Assembly: GCA_024742285.1 (NCBI GenBank)
Contig: JANSYR010000002.1
Coordinates: 62,001-126,000, forward strand
DNA length: 64,000 nucleotides
Direction: 5' to 3'
Source of the DNA: a bacterium
GTDB taxonomy: Bacteria > Myxococcota_A > UBA9160 > UBA4427
Part shown: positions 36,891 to 45,320 of the stretch, piece after piece
Layout of the letters: each line of letters begins with the position of its first letter
How positions within the stretch are numbered: position 1 is the first letter of the stretch
Program-made: the position numbers and the translations under genes
Notes under the pieces: generated by a model
Databases searched by the model: none
What the model saw: only the letters and a program-made list of their open reading frames with translations
What the model was told of the DNA's origin: nothing

Positions 36891-38537
36891 ATGATGGTTG
36901 CTACGCACGACAGGATGGCTTCCCGCTTCGTGAGGAGTTCGAAGCGCGGGCGTCGGCGCCTCCGGTTCGTTTCTTCGCTCGTCGCCGTCCTGCTGTCGGC
37001 CTCGGTCGCGTCGGCGCAGGTTCCGGACCGCGTGGCGTTCCAGGGGCTCCTGCTCGACGACCTGGGCACACCGCTGAACCGAACCGTCGACCTCGATTTC
37101 TCCCTGTACGATTCGCTCGCGGCTGGATCGCTCCTGTGGAACGAGAGCCAGCTCGGTGTGCTCGTGGTCGATGGTGTGTACGCGGTCGAGCTCGGAGCCA
37201 CGAGCCCGCTGGACGCAAGCGTGTTCGCGGCCGGGCCCGCGTTCCTCGAGATCGTGGTCGATGGGGAGGTGCTCGTCCCGCGCCAGCAGCTCCTCGCCGT
37301 TCCTTTCGCGTATCGCGCGGCGCAGGCCGGCAACGTCGGCTCGGTCGAAGCCCTCGTCCTGGAGCAGATCGTGTCGAGCTTCGCGTTCGACGGACAGGAT
37401 CCGCCGAACCTCGATCCGTCCGAGGGGACGGCGGACGTCGACGGCGACGGCACGCCCAACTTCATCGATCCGGACAACGACGGTGACGGGCGGCTCGATG
37501 CGGACGAGCTCGCGACCGGAAACTCGATCAATCTCGTGACTCCGCAGATCACGTCGATCTCGCCGACGTCGGTCCCGTCCTTTACTCCGACGACCGTTCA
37601 GGTGTCAGGCGCGTTCCTCGGAACCGTTGCCAGTGTCAGCTACGGCGCCGAATCGCCGACCGCGACCGCCATCTCGAGCACGAGTTTCGAGATCGAGGTC
37701 TCGTCCGATACGGCTGCCTCCGATCTGTCGCTCCACGTCGTCGCCGCGAACGGAGAAGCGTCGGTTCCCTTCTCGGTCCCGGTCTTTTCTGTGCCGCCCT
37801 CGATCACGGACGTGGATCCCGTCTTCGTTCTGTCGGGTGTGCCGACCGTCGTGACCATCACCGGGACAGGCTTCGTTCCCGGCACCACGGTCGAGCTCGG
37901 GGCCAGCAGCTTCGTGCCTTCATCGATCTCGTCGTCCGAGGTCGTCGTCGAGATCACGTCGTCGGCGATCGGTCCTGACGACCTGCGGGTGCTCCATCCG
38001 GGGGGCGTGTCCGGTTCGATTGCGTTCGCCGTCGCGCCCCCCGCATTCCGCTTCGTCTTCGCGACGACGTCGACGACGCGCGCCGACTTCGGAGGGATCG
38101 CGGCGGGGGATGCGATCTGCCAGAGCGAGGCGGTGAGCGCCGGTCTGTCGGGCACCTTTCGCGCCTGGCTGAGCGAGTCTCAGGCGTTGGCCTCGCCGGA
38201 CTCGCCTTCGGTCACGTTCACGCAGAGCACGATTCCCTACGTGACGACGCACGGCCGGCAGGTGGCGGACGATTGGGCCGACCTGACCGACGGAACCCTG
38301 GACAACCCCATCGATCGAGACCCGGTCGGTGCCCCGGTCATCGGCGGCGTGTGGACCGGGACCGAGACCGATGGGTCGTCTCCGCCGGTCGCGACGAATA
38401 CCTGCGGCGAGTGGACGCCGGGCGGTACGACCGGCGTCTTCGGGCGTACGTCGAGCTCCGGTCAGGAGTGGACGAAGGCGCTCAGTCCCCCGGCGGGCTG
38501 CGCCACTTCGCTGCGGCTCTACTGTTTCGAACAATAG
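36891..38537 (+). CDS. secreted TIG-domain protein with DUF1554-type C-terminal domain
   Basis: GGAGG lies eight bases before the first of two adjacent ATGs. The 548-residue product has a signal peptide (SLVAVLLSASVASAQ) and an N-terminal domain like those of trimeric or collar-type surface proteins (VAFQGLLLDDLGTPLN, LLAVPFAYRA). A DVDGDGTPNFIDPDNDGDG Ca-binding stretch and two IPT/TIG beta-sandwich domains follow (about 205-400; PQITSISPTSVPSF, PSITDVDPVFVLSG). The C-terminal domain runs FVFATTSTTRADFGG to SLRLYCFEQ, with conserved Cys residues as in DUF1554/endostatin-like folds. It has no anchor and is probably released or held by its partner. Confidence 0.75.
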   Translation: MMVATHDRMASRFVRSSKRGRRRLRFVSSLVAVLLSASVASAQVPDRVAFQGLLLDDLGTPLNRTVDLDFSLYDSLAAGSLLWNESQLGVLVVDGVYAVELGATSPLDASVFAAGPAFLEIVVDGEVLVPRQQLLAVPFAYRAAQAGNVGSVEALVLEQIVSSFAFDGQDPPNLDPSEGTADVDGDGTPNFIDPDNDGDGRLDADELATGNSINLVTPQITSISPTSVPSFTPTTVQVSGAFLGTVASVSYGAESPTATAISSTSFEIEVSSDTAASDLSLHVVAANGEASVPFSVPVFSVPPSITDVDPVFVLSGVPTVVTITGTGFVPGTTVELGASSFVPSSISSSEVVVEITSSAIGPDDLRVLHPGGVSGSIAFAVAPPAFRFVFATTSTTRADFGGIAAGDAICQSEAVSAGLSGTFRAWLSESQALASPDSPSVTFTQSTIPYVTTHGRQVADDWADLTDGTLDNPIDRDPVGAPVIGGVWTGTETDGSSPPVATNTCGEWTPGGTTGVFGRTSSSGQEWTKALSPPAGCATSLRLYCFEQ

Positions 38538-38544
38538 ATCGCTC

Positions 38545-38577
38545 GTCCGGCTCTTCCCGCTCGGGGCAGGGCCGGAC
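38545..38577. terminator. hairpin between convergent genes
   Basis: GTCCGGC pairs with GCCGGAC across a 19-base loop, eight bases after the TIG-protein stop and before the 3' end of the lipoprotein gene. It lacks a U-run, so this is a weak call. Confidence 0.35.
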
Positions 38578-38596
38578 TACAGACGGTCATCCTGCC

Positions 38597-39295
38597 CTAG
38601 CGTGCGAGATCGACGATCTCCCGCTCCCAGGCCTGCGTCGAGGCGCATTCGATCGGCACGCCCCGGAGCAGCTGTCGATCCGGGAGGCGGGTCGTGAGGC
38701 GGAACGAGGCGTCGTGCGTCCCCCAGCTCGCCGTGTCCTGGGGCCTCCCCAGGAAGTCGGTCGCGTGGACTGCGCCGCTCTGCTGCATGCGGAGCTCGAA
38801 TCGCGCGTTGGCCTCGACGCGCGTCCGGTCGCCCTCCGGCTCGAGAAGGATCGACAGTCGACCGACCCGCCCGCTCACGAGGTGGTCGATCTCGGCGAGG
38901 CCGAGGGTCGAGCGCCGCCGGAACTTCGACGACTTCTTCGGCTCGAAGCGCCAGGGGGCGCCGTTCACGGAGATCTCGAGGGTTCCGCAGTCGATCAGGC
39001 GCTCGAGCCGGCCGGCGTTCGTGTCGTCGAGGCCGTCGCGGGCGAGGTCGATCGTGATCAGCCCCGAGTCCTTCGACACCTGCTGGACGTCGAAGACGCT
39101 CTGCGCGAGTCCCCGGACGATTCGCGCCCAGGCGTCGTCGAAGTCCCGATCGACCACCGCGACGTGGTTCGTGGCCCCGGAGGAAGGGGGCGTGTAGACG
39201 GGGACGGCCTCGATCGAGGCGCAGCCGAACGAGAGCGCGGCGAGCATCATCACGGCGTGGGGAATGAGTCCCGCCAAGAGGGAGGGGCGTCGCAT
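38597..39295 (-). CDS. lipoprotein of unknown function (BamC-like size)
   Basis: The 232-residue product has a lipobox LSFGC after a hydrophobic stretch, so it is lipidated at that Cys and anchored in a membrane. The mature part contains DRDFDDAWARIVRGLAQ, then SGLITIDLAR and later RTRVEANARFEL. This pattern resembles the helix-grip repeats of BamC/NlpB-like lipoproteins, but the likeness is weak. It is monocistronic, transcribed away from rpsB. Confidence 0.7.
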   Translation of the reverse strand: MRRPSLLAGLIPHAVMMLAALSFGCASIEAVPVYTPPSSGATNHVAVVDRDFDDAWARIVRGLAQSVFDVQQVSKDSGLITIDLARDGLDDTNAGRLERLIDCGTLEISVNGAPWRFEPKKSSKFRRRSTLGLAEIDHLVSGRVGRLSILLEPEGDRTRVEANARFELRMQQSGAVHATDFLGRPQDTASWGTHDASFRLTTRLPDRQLLRGVPIECASTQAWEREIVDLAR

Positions 39296-39695
39296 CGGGA
39301 TTCTCCTTCGGTCTCGTGCTGGCTACGGCTGTGTCGCAGACTCGCTTCGCTGGGACAAGAGCGTTCTCCCGCAGCGTCGGGCCGCCGCTCTCTCGTAGGG
39401 GGCGCGAATGGCCGATCCTGTTCCGACGGGGCCTTCGCGGCGCGGATCGCGCGAGGGGTGATCCCGCCGCGGGTGTCTGCTAAACACCCGCCATCTCACA
39501 CGTTCCGAGTCACCCCGGCGGTGCCTCGAGCGAGGCGAGACGTCTTTCTTCCGGCGGGCCGAGTGGTCCACGCGTGGAAGGCGGCCCGGGACAATCCAGT
39601 CCGGACGGGGCGCAGCGAAGGCGGATCGGGCTCGATTCGAGGTCGGGGAGTAGGACGGCTCGGGGCGGAGGACCAACCGCCAAAGGAGAATTCCG
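39296..39695 (+). promoter_or_regulatory. rpsB leader region
   Basis: The 400 bases hold no gene. A hairpin GCGGGTGT/ACACCCGC (39469-39491) contains TAAACA in its loop and right arm; the same box is the -10 of the rplM promoter. No good -35 is visible before it, so the promoter assignment is tentative. If transcription starts there, the rpsB leader is about 200 bases, long enough for autogenous control by S2. Confidence 0.4.
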
Positions 39696-40832
39696 ATGTC
39701 CGAGACGCCGGTCGCGCCCGAAGAGGCCACCGAGACGACCCCCGCTGCGCCCGCAGCCCCCGAGACCCCTGCCGCCGCGACCGATGCGGCCGCCGCCCCT
39801 TCCCCCGCCGCCGACACTTCGGCCGAGAGCGAGCTGGGCCAGGCGCTCAAGGAGCAGGAGATCTCGATCCGTGCCCTGATCGAGGCCGGTGTGCACTACG
39901 GCCACCAGCCCGGTCGCTGGAACCCCCTGATGCGCTCCTACATCTTCGGTGAGCGCAACGGCACCCATATCATCGATCTCGACCAGACCCTGCCGCTCCT
40001 CAAGGAAGGCCTCGACTTTCTCCGCGAAACCACGGCCGCCGGTGGCTCGGTGTTGTTCGTAGGGACCAAGCGCCAGGCCCAGGGTTCGATCATGGCCGAG
40101 GCGAGGCGCGCCGGTCAGCACTACGTGAACAACCGCTGGCTCGGCGGCATGCTCACGAACTGGAAGACGGTCAAGAAGTCGATCGATCGATACAACCAGT
40201 ATCTCGACATCCTCGGCAACGAGGAGAAGCGTGCGGAGCTCTCCAAGAAGGAGCAGTCGAGCATGCAGCGCGCCGTCGACAAGTACGCGAAGTCGCTCGA
40301 GGGCATCCGCTCGATGGAACGCCAGCCCGACGCGATCTTCATCATCGACGTCGGCAAGGAGTCGATCGCCGTGCAGGAGGCCAAGCGCCTGCACATCCCG
40401 ATCGTCGGCATCGTCGACACGAACAACAGTCCCCGGGACATCGACCTCGTCGTGCCCGGCAACGACGACGCGCTCCGCGCGATCGATCTCTACTGCGTGG
40501 CCGCGGCGAACGCCTGCCGCGAGGGCTACGACCAGCACCAGCAGGAGCTCGTCGCCCAGCGCAGCAGCCAGCCGGCCAAGCAGGCGGCGGGTGAGGCGGG
40601 ACCGGCCAGCGGCCGCCGCGTCGTCGAGATCAAGCAGCAGCCGCGCCGTGGCCGAGGCGGCCGCGACGGCGAGCGCTCGGGCGGTGGCAAGAGCTACTCC
40701 GCGGGCGGCGACAAGGAAGACGCCTCTGCGACCAAGGCTCCCGCGGCGACCAAGGCTCCTGCGGCGGCAGCCAAGGCCGAGACTCCGGCTCCGGCGGCCG
40801 CACCCGCCGAAGGTGGCGAAGAGAGCAAGTAG
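39696..40832 (+). CDS. rpsB: 30S ribosomal protein S2, extended at both ends
   Basis: AGGAG precedes the ATG. The conserved S2 core runs from about residue 55 to 280 (ALIEAGVHYGHQPGRWNP, FVGTKRQAQ, YVNNRWLGGMLTN, VVPGNDDALRAIDLYC). The N-terminus carries about 50 extra residues almost purely of Ala, Pro, Glu and Thr. The C-terminus adds about 95 residues, basic and Gly/Arg-rich, then Ala/Pro/Lys-rich. E. coli S2 has 241 residues, this one 378. S2 joins the small subunit late and holds S1. It is the first gene of the rpsB-tsf-pyrH-frr-uppS-dxr-rseP-tsaB cluster. Confidence 0.97.
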   Translation: MSETPVAPEEATETTPAAPAAPETPAAATDAAAAPSPAADTSAESELGQALKEQEISIRALIEAGVHYGHQPGRWNPLMRSYIFGERNGTHIIDLDQTLPLLKEGLDFLRETTAAGGSVLFVGTKRQAQGSIMAEARRAGQHYVNNRWLGGMLTNWKTVKKSIDRYNQYLDILGNEEKRAELSKKEQSSMQRAVDKYAKSLEGIRSMERQPDAIFIIDVGKESIAVQEAKRLHIPIVGIVDTNNSPRDIDLVVPGNDDALRAIDLYCVAAANACREGYDQHQQELVAQRSSQPAKQAAGEAGPASGRRVVEIKQQPRRGRGGRDGERSGGGKSYSAGGDKEDASATKAPAATKAPAAAAKAETPAPAAAPAEGGEESK

Positions 40833-40843
40833 GTTCCGGACGG

Positions 40844-40868
40844 GCCTGCCCCTTCGAGCGGGGCAGGC
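40844..40868 (+). terminator. hairpin between rpsB and tsf
   Basis: GCCTGCCCC pairs with GGGGCAGGC across loop TTCGAGC. It may be an attenuator that sets the S2:EF-Ts ratio, as no U-run follows. Confidence 0.5.
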
Positions 40869-40987
40869 ACCGCTCCGTGTTCCTCGGCAACCCATTTGAT
40901 ACGGGAGCCCAGGCTCCCCCGATCGGATCCCTCGTGACCCGGCCGTGTGCGGTCGGGCGCGTCGCGTGATCCGGGAGATCCAAGACA

Positions 40988-41854
40988 GTGGCGATTTCAG
41001 CAAGTGACGTGAAGGCGCTCCGCGACGCGACCGGCGCGGGCATGATGGACTGCAAGAAGGCCCTCTCCGAGGCCGAGGGCGACGTCGAGAAGGCGATGGA
41101 GATCCTCCGCGCTTCGGGGCTCGCGAAGGCCGGCAAGCGCGCGGGCCGCGAGACCAGTGAAGGTGCGGTCGTCTTCTCCGCCCAGGGCGGCAAGGGCGCG
41201 CTCATCGAGCTCGGTTGCGAGACCGACTTCGTCGCCAAGACCGACGACTTCCAGGCGCTGGCCCAGAACGTCGCCGACGCGATCGCGGCGGCGGGCGTGA
41301 TCGACGACGCCGAGGCCGCCCTCGCCGTGGCGATGGACGGCGGCACGGTCGACGAGGTCATCAAGACCACCGTCGGCAAGGTCGGCGAGAACATCCAGCT
41401 GAAGCGGGTCGCCACCTGCGACATCGAAGGCCAGACCGGCGGCTACATCCACGGCGGTGGCAAGCTCGCCGTGCTCGTCGCGCTCCAGACGGCCCAGTCC
41501 GGTGACGCGGTGGACGCGATCGCCAAGGAAGTGGCGATGCACGTCGCGGCGCACGATCCGACGCCGATCGCGATCGACCGGGACGACATGCCCGCCGACG
41601 TGGTCGAGAAGGAGCGCGCCTTCCTGATCCAGCAGGCCAAGGAGTCCGGCAAGCCCGACAACGTGATCGAGAAGATGGTCGACGGCCGGATCAACAAGTT
41701 CTTCCAGGAGAACACGCTCCTCGCGCAGGGATTCGTGAAGGACCCCGACAAGAGCGTGCGTGATATCCTCGAGGAGGCCAGCGAAGCTGCCGGCGGCGAC
41801 ATCGTGGTCGCCTCCTTCGTCCGCTTCGCGCTGGGAGATAGCGCCGAGTCGTGA
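40988..41854 (+). CDS. tsf: translation elongation factor Ts
   Basis: A GTG start at 40988 follows GGGAG. The 288-residue product begins with the UBA-like domain ([32 protein letters not shown]) and has the EF-Tu contact motif [15 protein letters not shown]. The core subdomains and the C-terminal module ([13 protein letters not shown]...[11 protein letters not shown]) follow. It catalyses GDP release from EF-Tu. Its stop overlaps the pyrH start by four bases (GTGA). Confidence 0.98.
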   Translation: MAISASDVKALRDATGAGMMDCKKALSEAEGDVEKAMEILRASGLAKAGKRAGRETSEGAVVFSAQGGKGALIELGCETDFVAKTDDFQALAQNVADAIAAAGVIDDAEAALAVAMDGGTVDEVIKTTVGKVGENIQLKRVATCDIEGQTGGYIHGGGKLAVLVALQTAQSGDAVDAIAKEVAMHVAAHDPTPIAIDRDDMPADVVEKERAFLIQQAKESGKPDNVIEKMVDGRINKFFQENTLLAQGFVKDPDKSVRDILEEASEAAGGDIVVASFVRFALGDSAES

Positions 41855-42579
41855 CACGGACGTACCGGAGGATGCTGCTCAAGCTCTCCGGCGAGGGACT
41901 CGCCGGAAGTCAGGGCTTTGGCATCCATCCGGACGTGCTGGCGCGCGTGGCCGGTCAGGTCCGTGAGGTCCACGACGCGGGCACCGAGGTGAGCATCGTC
42001 CTCGGCGGCGGCAACATCATCCGCGGGATGAGCGCCGCGGCCGAGGGGATGGACCGCGCCCAGGCCGACTACATGGGCATGCTCGCGAGCGTGATCAATG
42101 GCATGGCCCTGCAGGACGCCCTCGAGCGCGAGGGCGTGCCCGTCCGCCTCCAGAGTGCACTCGAGATCGCCCGGGTGTCCGAGCCCTACATCCGCCGCAA
42201 GGCCATCCGCCACCTGGAGAAGGGGCGGGTCGTCCTCTTCGCGGCCGGAACCGGGAATCCGTACTTCACGACGGATACGGCGGCAGCGCTCCGGGCGGCC
42301 GAGATCCGGGCCGAGATCGTCCTCAAGGCGACGAACGTCGACGGCGTCTACAGTGCCGACCCGACCAAGGATGCCGGGGCCTCACGCTACGATCGCCTGG
42401 GGATCGCGGAGGCGATCCAGAAGGGGCTCCGGTTCATGGACCAGACGGCCCTCGCCTTGTGTCGGGAGAACGATCTGCCGATCATGGTCTTCGACATGGA
42501 CGTGCCGGGGAACATCGTGAAGGCGGTCCGGGGCGAGCGGGTCGGAACACTCGTCGAGCCGGACGCGCCGATCGCCTAG
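41851..42579 (+). CDS. pyrH: UMP kinase
   Basis: A GTG start at 41851 overlaps the tsf stop (GTGA), so it is translated by coupling. The 242-residue product has [11 protein letters not shown] (phosphate loop), LGGGNIIRG, the allosteric and UMP-binding stretch [34 protein letters not shown] and [14 protein letters not shown]. It makes UDP from UMP for nucleotide and cell-wall synthesis. The size is normal for the family. Confidence 0.98.
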   Translation: MTRTYRRMLLKLSGEGLAGSQGFGIHPDVLARVAGQVREVHDAGTEVSIVLGGGNIIRGMSAAAEGMDRAQADYMGMLASVINGMALQDALEREGVPVRLQSALEIARVSEPYIRRKAIRHLEKGRVVLFAAGTGNPYFTTDTAAALRAAEIRAEIVLKATNVDGVYSADPTKDAGASRYDRLGIAEAIQKGLRFMDQTALALCRENDLPIMVFDMDVPGNIVKAVRGERVGTLVEPDAPIA

Positions 42580-42703
42580 ACGAGGCAGGGCGAGGCGAGG
42601 CAGGGCGGGCCGTAGCGCCCGGGCACGAGAAGAATCCCGGCGGTGTCGGAAGACCGGGCCGCCGATCGGGAACGAACAGGCAACGCGCAGGAGGGCCTCG
42701 GAA

Positions 42704-43273
42704 ATGGCGGAAGAAGAAGACGTCCAGGCGGTGATCGACGAGGGTCGGGACGCAATGGACAAGGCGCTCGAGCGGTTCCGCAAGGAGCTCACGAAGGTCC
42801 GGACGGGCCGGGCGAGCACGAGTCTGCTCGACGGCATCACGGTCGACTACTTCGATACGCCGACGGCCCTCAATCAGCTGGCCACGCTCTCGGTCCCCGA
42901 TCCGCGCATGATCGTGATCTCGCCCTTCGACAAGACCGCGATCGCGCAGATCGAGAAGGCGATCCTCTCGTCGGATCTCGGTCTCACGCCAAGCAATGAC
43001 GGCAAGGTCATCCGGATCGGGATCCCGCCGCTGACCGAGGAGCGCCGCAAGCAGCTCGTGAAGCAGGTCAAGAAGGTCGCCGAGGATTACCGCATCCGCG
43101 TGCGCGACGCCCGCCGCGACACGCTCTCGCTGCTCAAGGATCTCGAGGACGACGGCCTGTCGAAGGACGATCGCCACCGCGCCGAGAAAAAGGTCCAGGA
43201 TGTGACCGACGAGTACGTCGGCAAGATCGACGAACTCACCGCCCAGAAGGAGAAGGACGTCCTCGAGGTCTGA
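42704..43273 (+). CDS. frr: ribosome recycling factor
   Basis: AGGAGG lies about nine bases before the ATG. The 189-residue product has LTKVRTGRAS, VDYFDTPTALNQLA and the C-terminal helix pattern KVAEDYRIRVRDARRDTL. With EF-G it splits post-termination ribosomes. The 124-base gap after pyrH contains a small direct repeat (GAGGCAGGGCGAG). Confidence 0.98.
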   Translation: MAEEEDVQAVIDEGRDAMDKALERFRKELTKVRTGRASTSLLDGITVDYFDTPTALNQLATLSVPDPRMIVISPFDKTAIAQIEKAILSSDLGLTPSNDGKVIRIGIPPLTEERRKQLVKQVKKVAEDYRIRVRDARRDTLSLLKDLEDDGLSKDDRHRAEKKVQDVTDEYVGKIDELTAQKEKDVLEV

Positions 43274-43293
43274 CGACCGGGCGTCTTCGTTCT

Positions 43294-44124
43294 ATGTCCC
43301 CTCCCTCTTCGAGTCCCGCGGACGAAGCCGGTCTCCACGCCGAGATCGACCTCGATCACGTCCCGCGCCACGTCGCCATCATCATGGACGGCAACGGCCG
43401 ATGGGCCGTGGACCGCGGCCTCGAGCGGAACGCGGGCCACCGCGAGGGGATCGAGTCCGTCCGCGAGATCATCCGTGCCTGTCGCGACTACGGCGTCGAG
43501 GCACTGACGCTCTACGCCTTCTCGATCGAGAACTGGAACCGGCCCAAGGGCGAGGTCTCCGAGCTGATGCGGCTCCTCGAGGAGTACCTCGAGACGGAGC
43601 TCGCCGAGGTCATGGAGCACGGTGCCCAGGTCCGGTCGATCGGGCGCCTCGATCGGCTTCCTCCGTCGACCCGACGCGCGGTCGAACACGCCGTCGCCGA
43701 GACGGCGGACAACGAGGGAATGAAGCTCGTCTTCGCGCTGTCCTACGGCGGGCGGACCGAGATCGTCGACGCCGCCCGACGCCTGGCCCGCGACGCCGAG
43801 CTCGGGAAGATCGACGCCGAGGGGCTCGACGAGAAGGGCTTCGCTTCATACCTCTACGCCCCCGACGTGCCGGACCCGGATCTGCTGATCCGGACCGGCG
43901 CCGAGCAGCGCGTCTCGAACTTCCTGCTCTGGCAGATCGCCTACGCCGAGCTCCATCTCTCCGAGCGCATGTGGCCGGACTTCCGCCGCGCCGAGTTCGA
44001 GTCCGCGATCCTCGACTTCCAGCGCCGCGAGCGCCGCTTCGGCCTGACGAGCGAGCAGGTCGCCGGCGGTGAGGCGAAGGGTTCGTCCGGAGAGGGTGGG
44101 GCGGACGAGGACGCCGCGTCTTGA
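43294..44124 (+). CDS. uppS: undecaprenyl diphosphate synthase
   Basis: The 276-residue cis-prenyltransferase has HVAIIMDGNGRWA (catalytic Asp in MDGNGRW), GHREGIESVREI, TLYAFSIENWNRP and the C-terminal PDVPDPDLLIRTGAEQRVSNFLLWQ. It builds the lipid carrier for peptidoglycan and O-antigen. An acidic tail follows the domain. It starts 20 bases after frr, and its stop overlaps the dxr start (TTGA). Confidence 0.97.
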   Translation: MSPPSSSPADEAGLHAEIDLDHVPRHVAIIMDGNGRWAVDRGLERNAGHREGIESVREIIRACRDYGVEALTLYAFSIENWNRPKGEVSELMRLLEEYLETELAEVMEHGAQVRSIGRLDRLPPSTRRAVEHAVAETADNEGMKLVFALSYGGRTEIVDAARRLARDAELGKIDAEGLDEKGFASYLYAPDVPDPDLLIRTGAEQRVSNFLLWQIAYAELHLSERMWPDFRRAEFESAILDFQRRERRFGLTSEQVAGGEAKGSSGEGGADEDAAS

Positions 44125-45320
44125 GCGACGACTCGCGCAAGCGCCTGGCGATCCTCGGCAGCACCGGGAGCATCGGCGAGCAGACCCTCGACGTGGTCGC
44201 CCGCCACCCGGACCGCTTCGACGTCGTCGGGATCGCGGCCGGCCGCCGGGTCGAGCGGGTGATCGAGCAGGCGCGGCAGTTCGGCCCGCGCGTGGTCTCG
44301 ATCGCCGACGAGAGCGCCGTGCCGGCGCTTCGCGAGGCCCTCGGTCCGGACGTCGAGGTCGTCTCCGGCGCCGCCGGGCTCGATCGCGTGGCGACCGAGC
44401 CGTCGGACCTCGTCGTGGCGGGACTCGTCGGGGCCGTCGGACTCCAGCCCGTGCTCGCCGCGATCCGCGCCGGCGTGGCGATCGGACTCGCGAACAAGGA
44501 AGTCATGGTGATGGCCGGGGCGATGGTCCGGCGCGAAGCCGCGGCCCGCGATGTTGCGATCATCCCGATCGACTCCGAACACAGCGCGATCTTCCAGTGC
44601 CTCGTCGGGAGTCGACCCGACGAGATCGAGCGCCTGATCCTGACCTGCTCGGGGGGACCCTTCCGGACCTGGGCGCCCGAAAGGATCGAGGCGGCGACCG
44701 TCGAGGAAGCGCTCGCCCATCCGAACTGGTCGATGGGCGACAAGATCTCGATCGACTCCGCGACGCTCATGAACAAGGGGCTCGAGGTGATCGAGGCGCG
44801 CTGGCTCTTCGACGTGCCGGCGGACCGGGTCGACGTCGTCGTCCATCCCCAATCGATCGTCCACTCGCTCGTCGAATACTGCGACCGCTCGGTGCTGGCC
44901 CAGCTCGGCCTGCCGGACATGCGCGTCCCGATCGCCGTCGCGCTGGCGCATCCGGACCGGGTCGAGCTCGACGTGCCCCGCCTCGACCTGGTCGAGCTCG
45001 CGCGGCTCGACTTCGAAGCGCCGGACCGTGAGCGCTTCCCGTGCCTCGATCTCGCGTATCGAGCGGTCGCCGGGAGCGAGGCGGCCCCGGCGGTGCTCAA
45101 CGCCGCGAACGAGGTCGCCGTCGAGGCGTTCCTGGGGCGGCGGATCGCGTTCCCGGACATCGCGCGCCTGAACGGCGACGTGCTCGAGGCCCACCTGGCC
45201 GACCACGCGGGACAGCGCGTCGACGCGCTCGAGGAAGTGGTCACCGCGGACGCCTGGGCGCGGGGCGCCGCCAGCGAGTGGCTCGCGAAGAGCGAGTCCG
45301 CGCCCGGGGCGGGCGACTGA
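44121..45320 (+). CDS. dxr: 1-deoxy-D-xylulose 5-phosphate reductoisomerase
   Basis: A TTG start at 44121 overlaps the uppS stop (TTGA). The 399-residue product has the NADPH site GSTGSIGEQTLDV, NKEVMVMAG, PIDSEHSAIFQCL (metal and substrate), TCSGGPFR and STLMNKGLEVIEA. It is the committed step of the MEP isoprenoid route and feeds UppS next to it. It ends one base into the rseP start (TGATG). Confidence 0.97.
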   Translation: MSDDSRKRLAILGSTGSIGEQTLDVVARHPDRFDVVGIAAGRRVERVIEQARQFGPRVVSIADESAVPALREALGPDVEVVSGAAGLDRVATEPSDLVVAGLVGAVGLQPVLAAIRAGVAIGLANKEVMVMAGAMVRREAAARDVAIIPIDSEHSAIFQCLVGSRPDEIERLILTCSGGPFRTWAPERIEAATVEEALAHPNWSMGDKISIDSATLMNKGLEVIEARWLFDVPADRVDVVVHPQSIVHSLVEYCDRSVLAQLGLPDMRVPIAVALAHPDRVELDVPRLDLVELARLDFEAPDRERFPCLDLAYRAVAGSEAAPAVLNAANEVAVEAFLGRRIAFPDIARLNGDVLEAHLADHAGQRVDALEEVVTADAWARGAASEWLAKSESAPGAGD

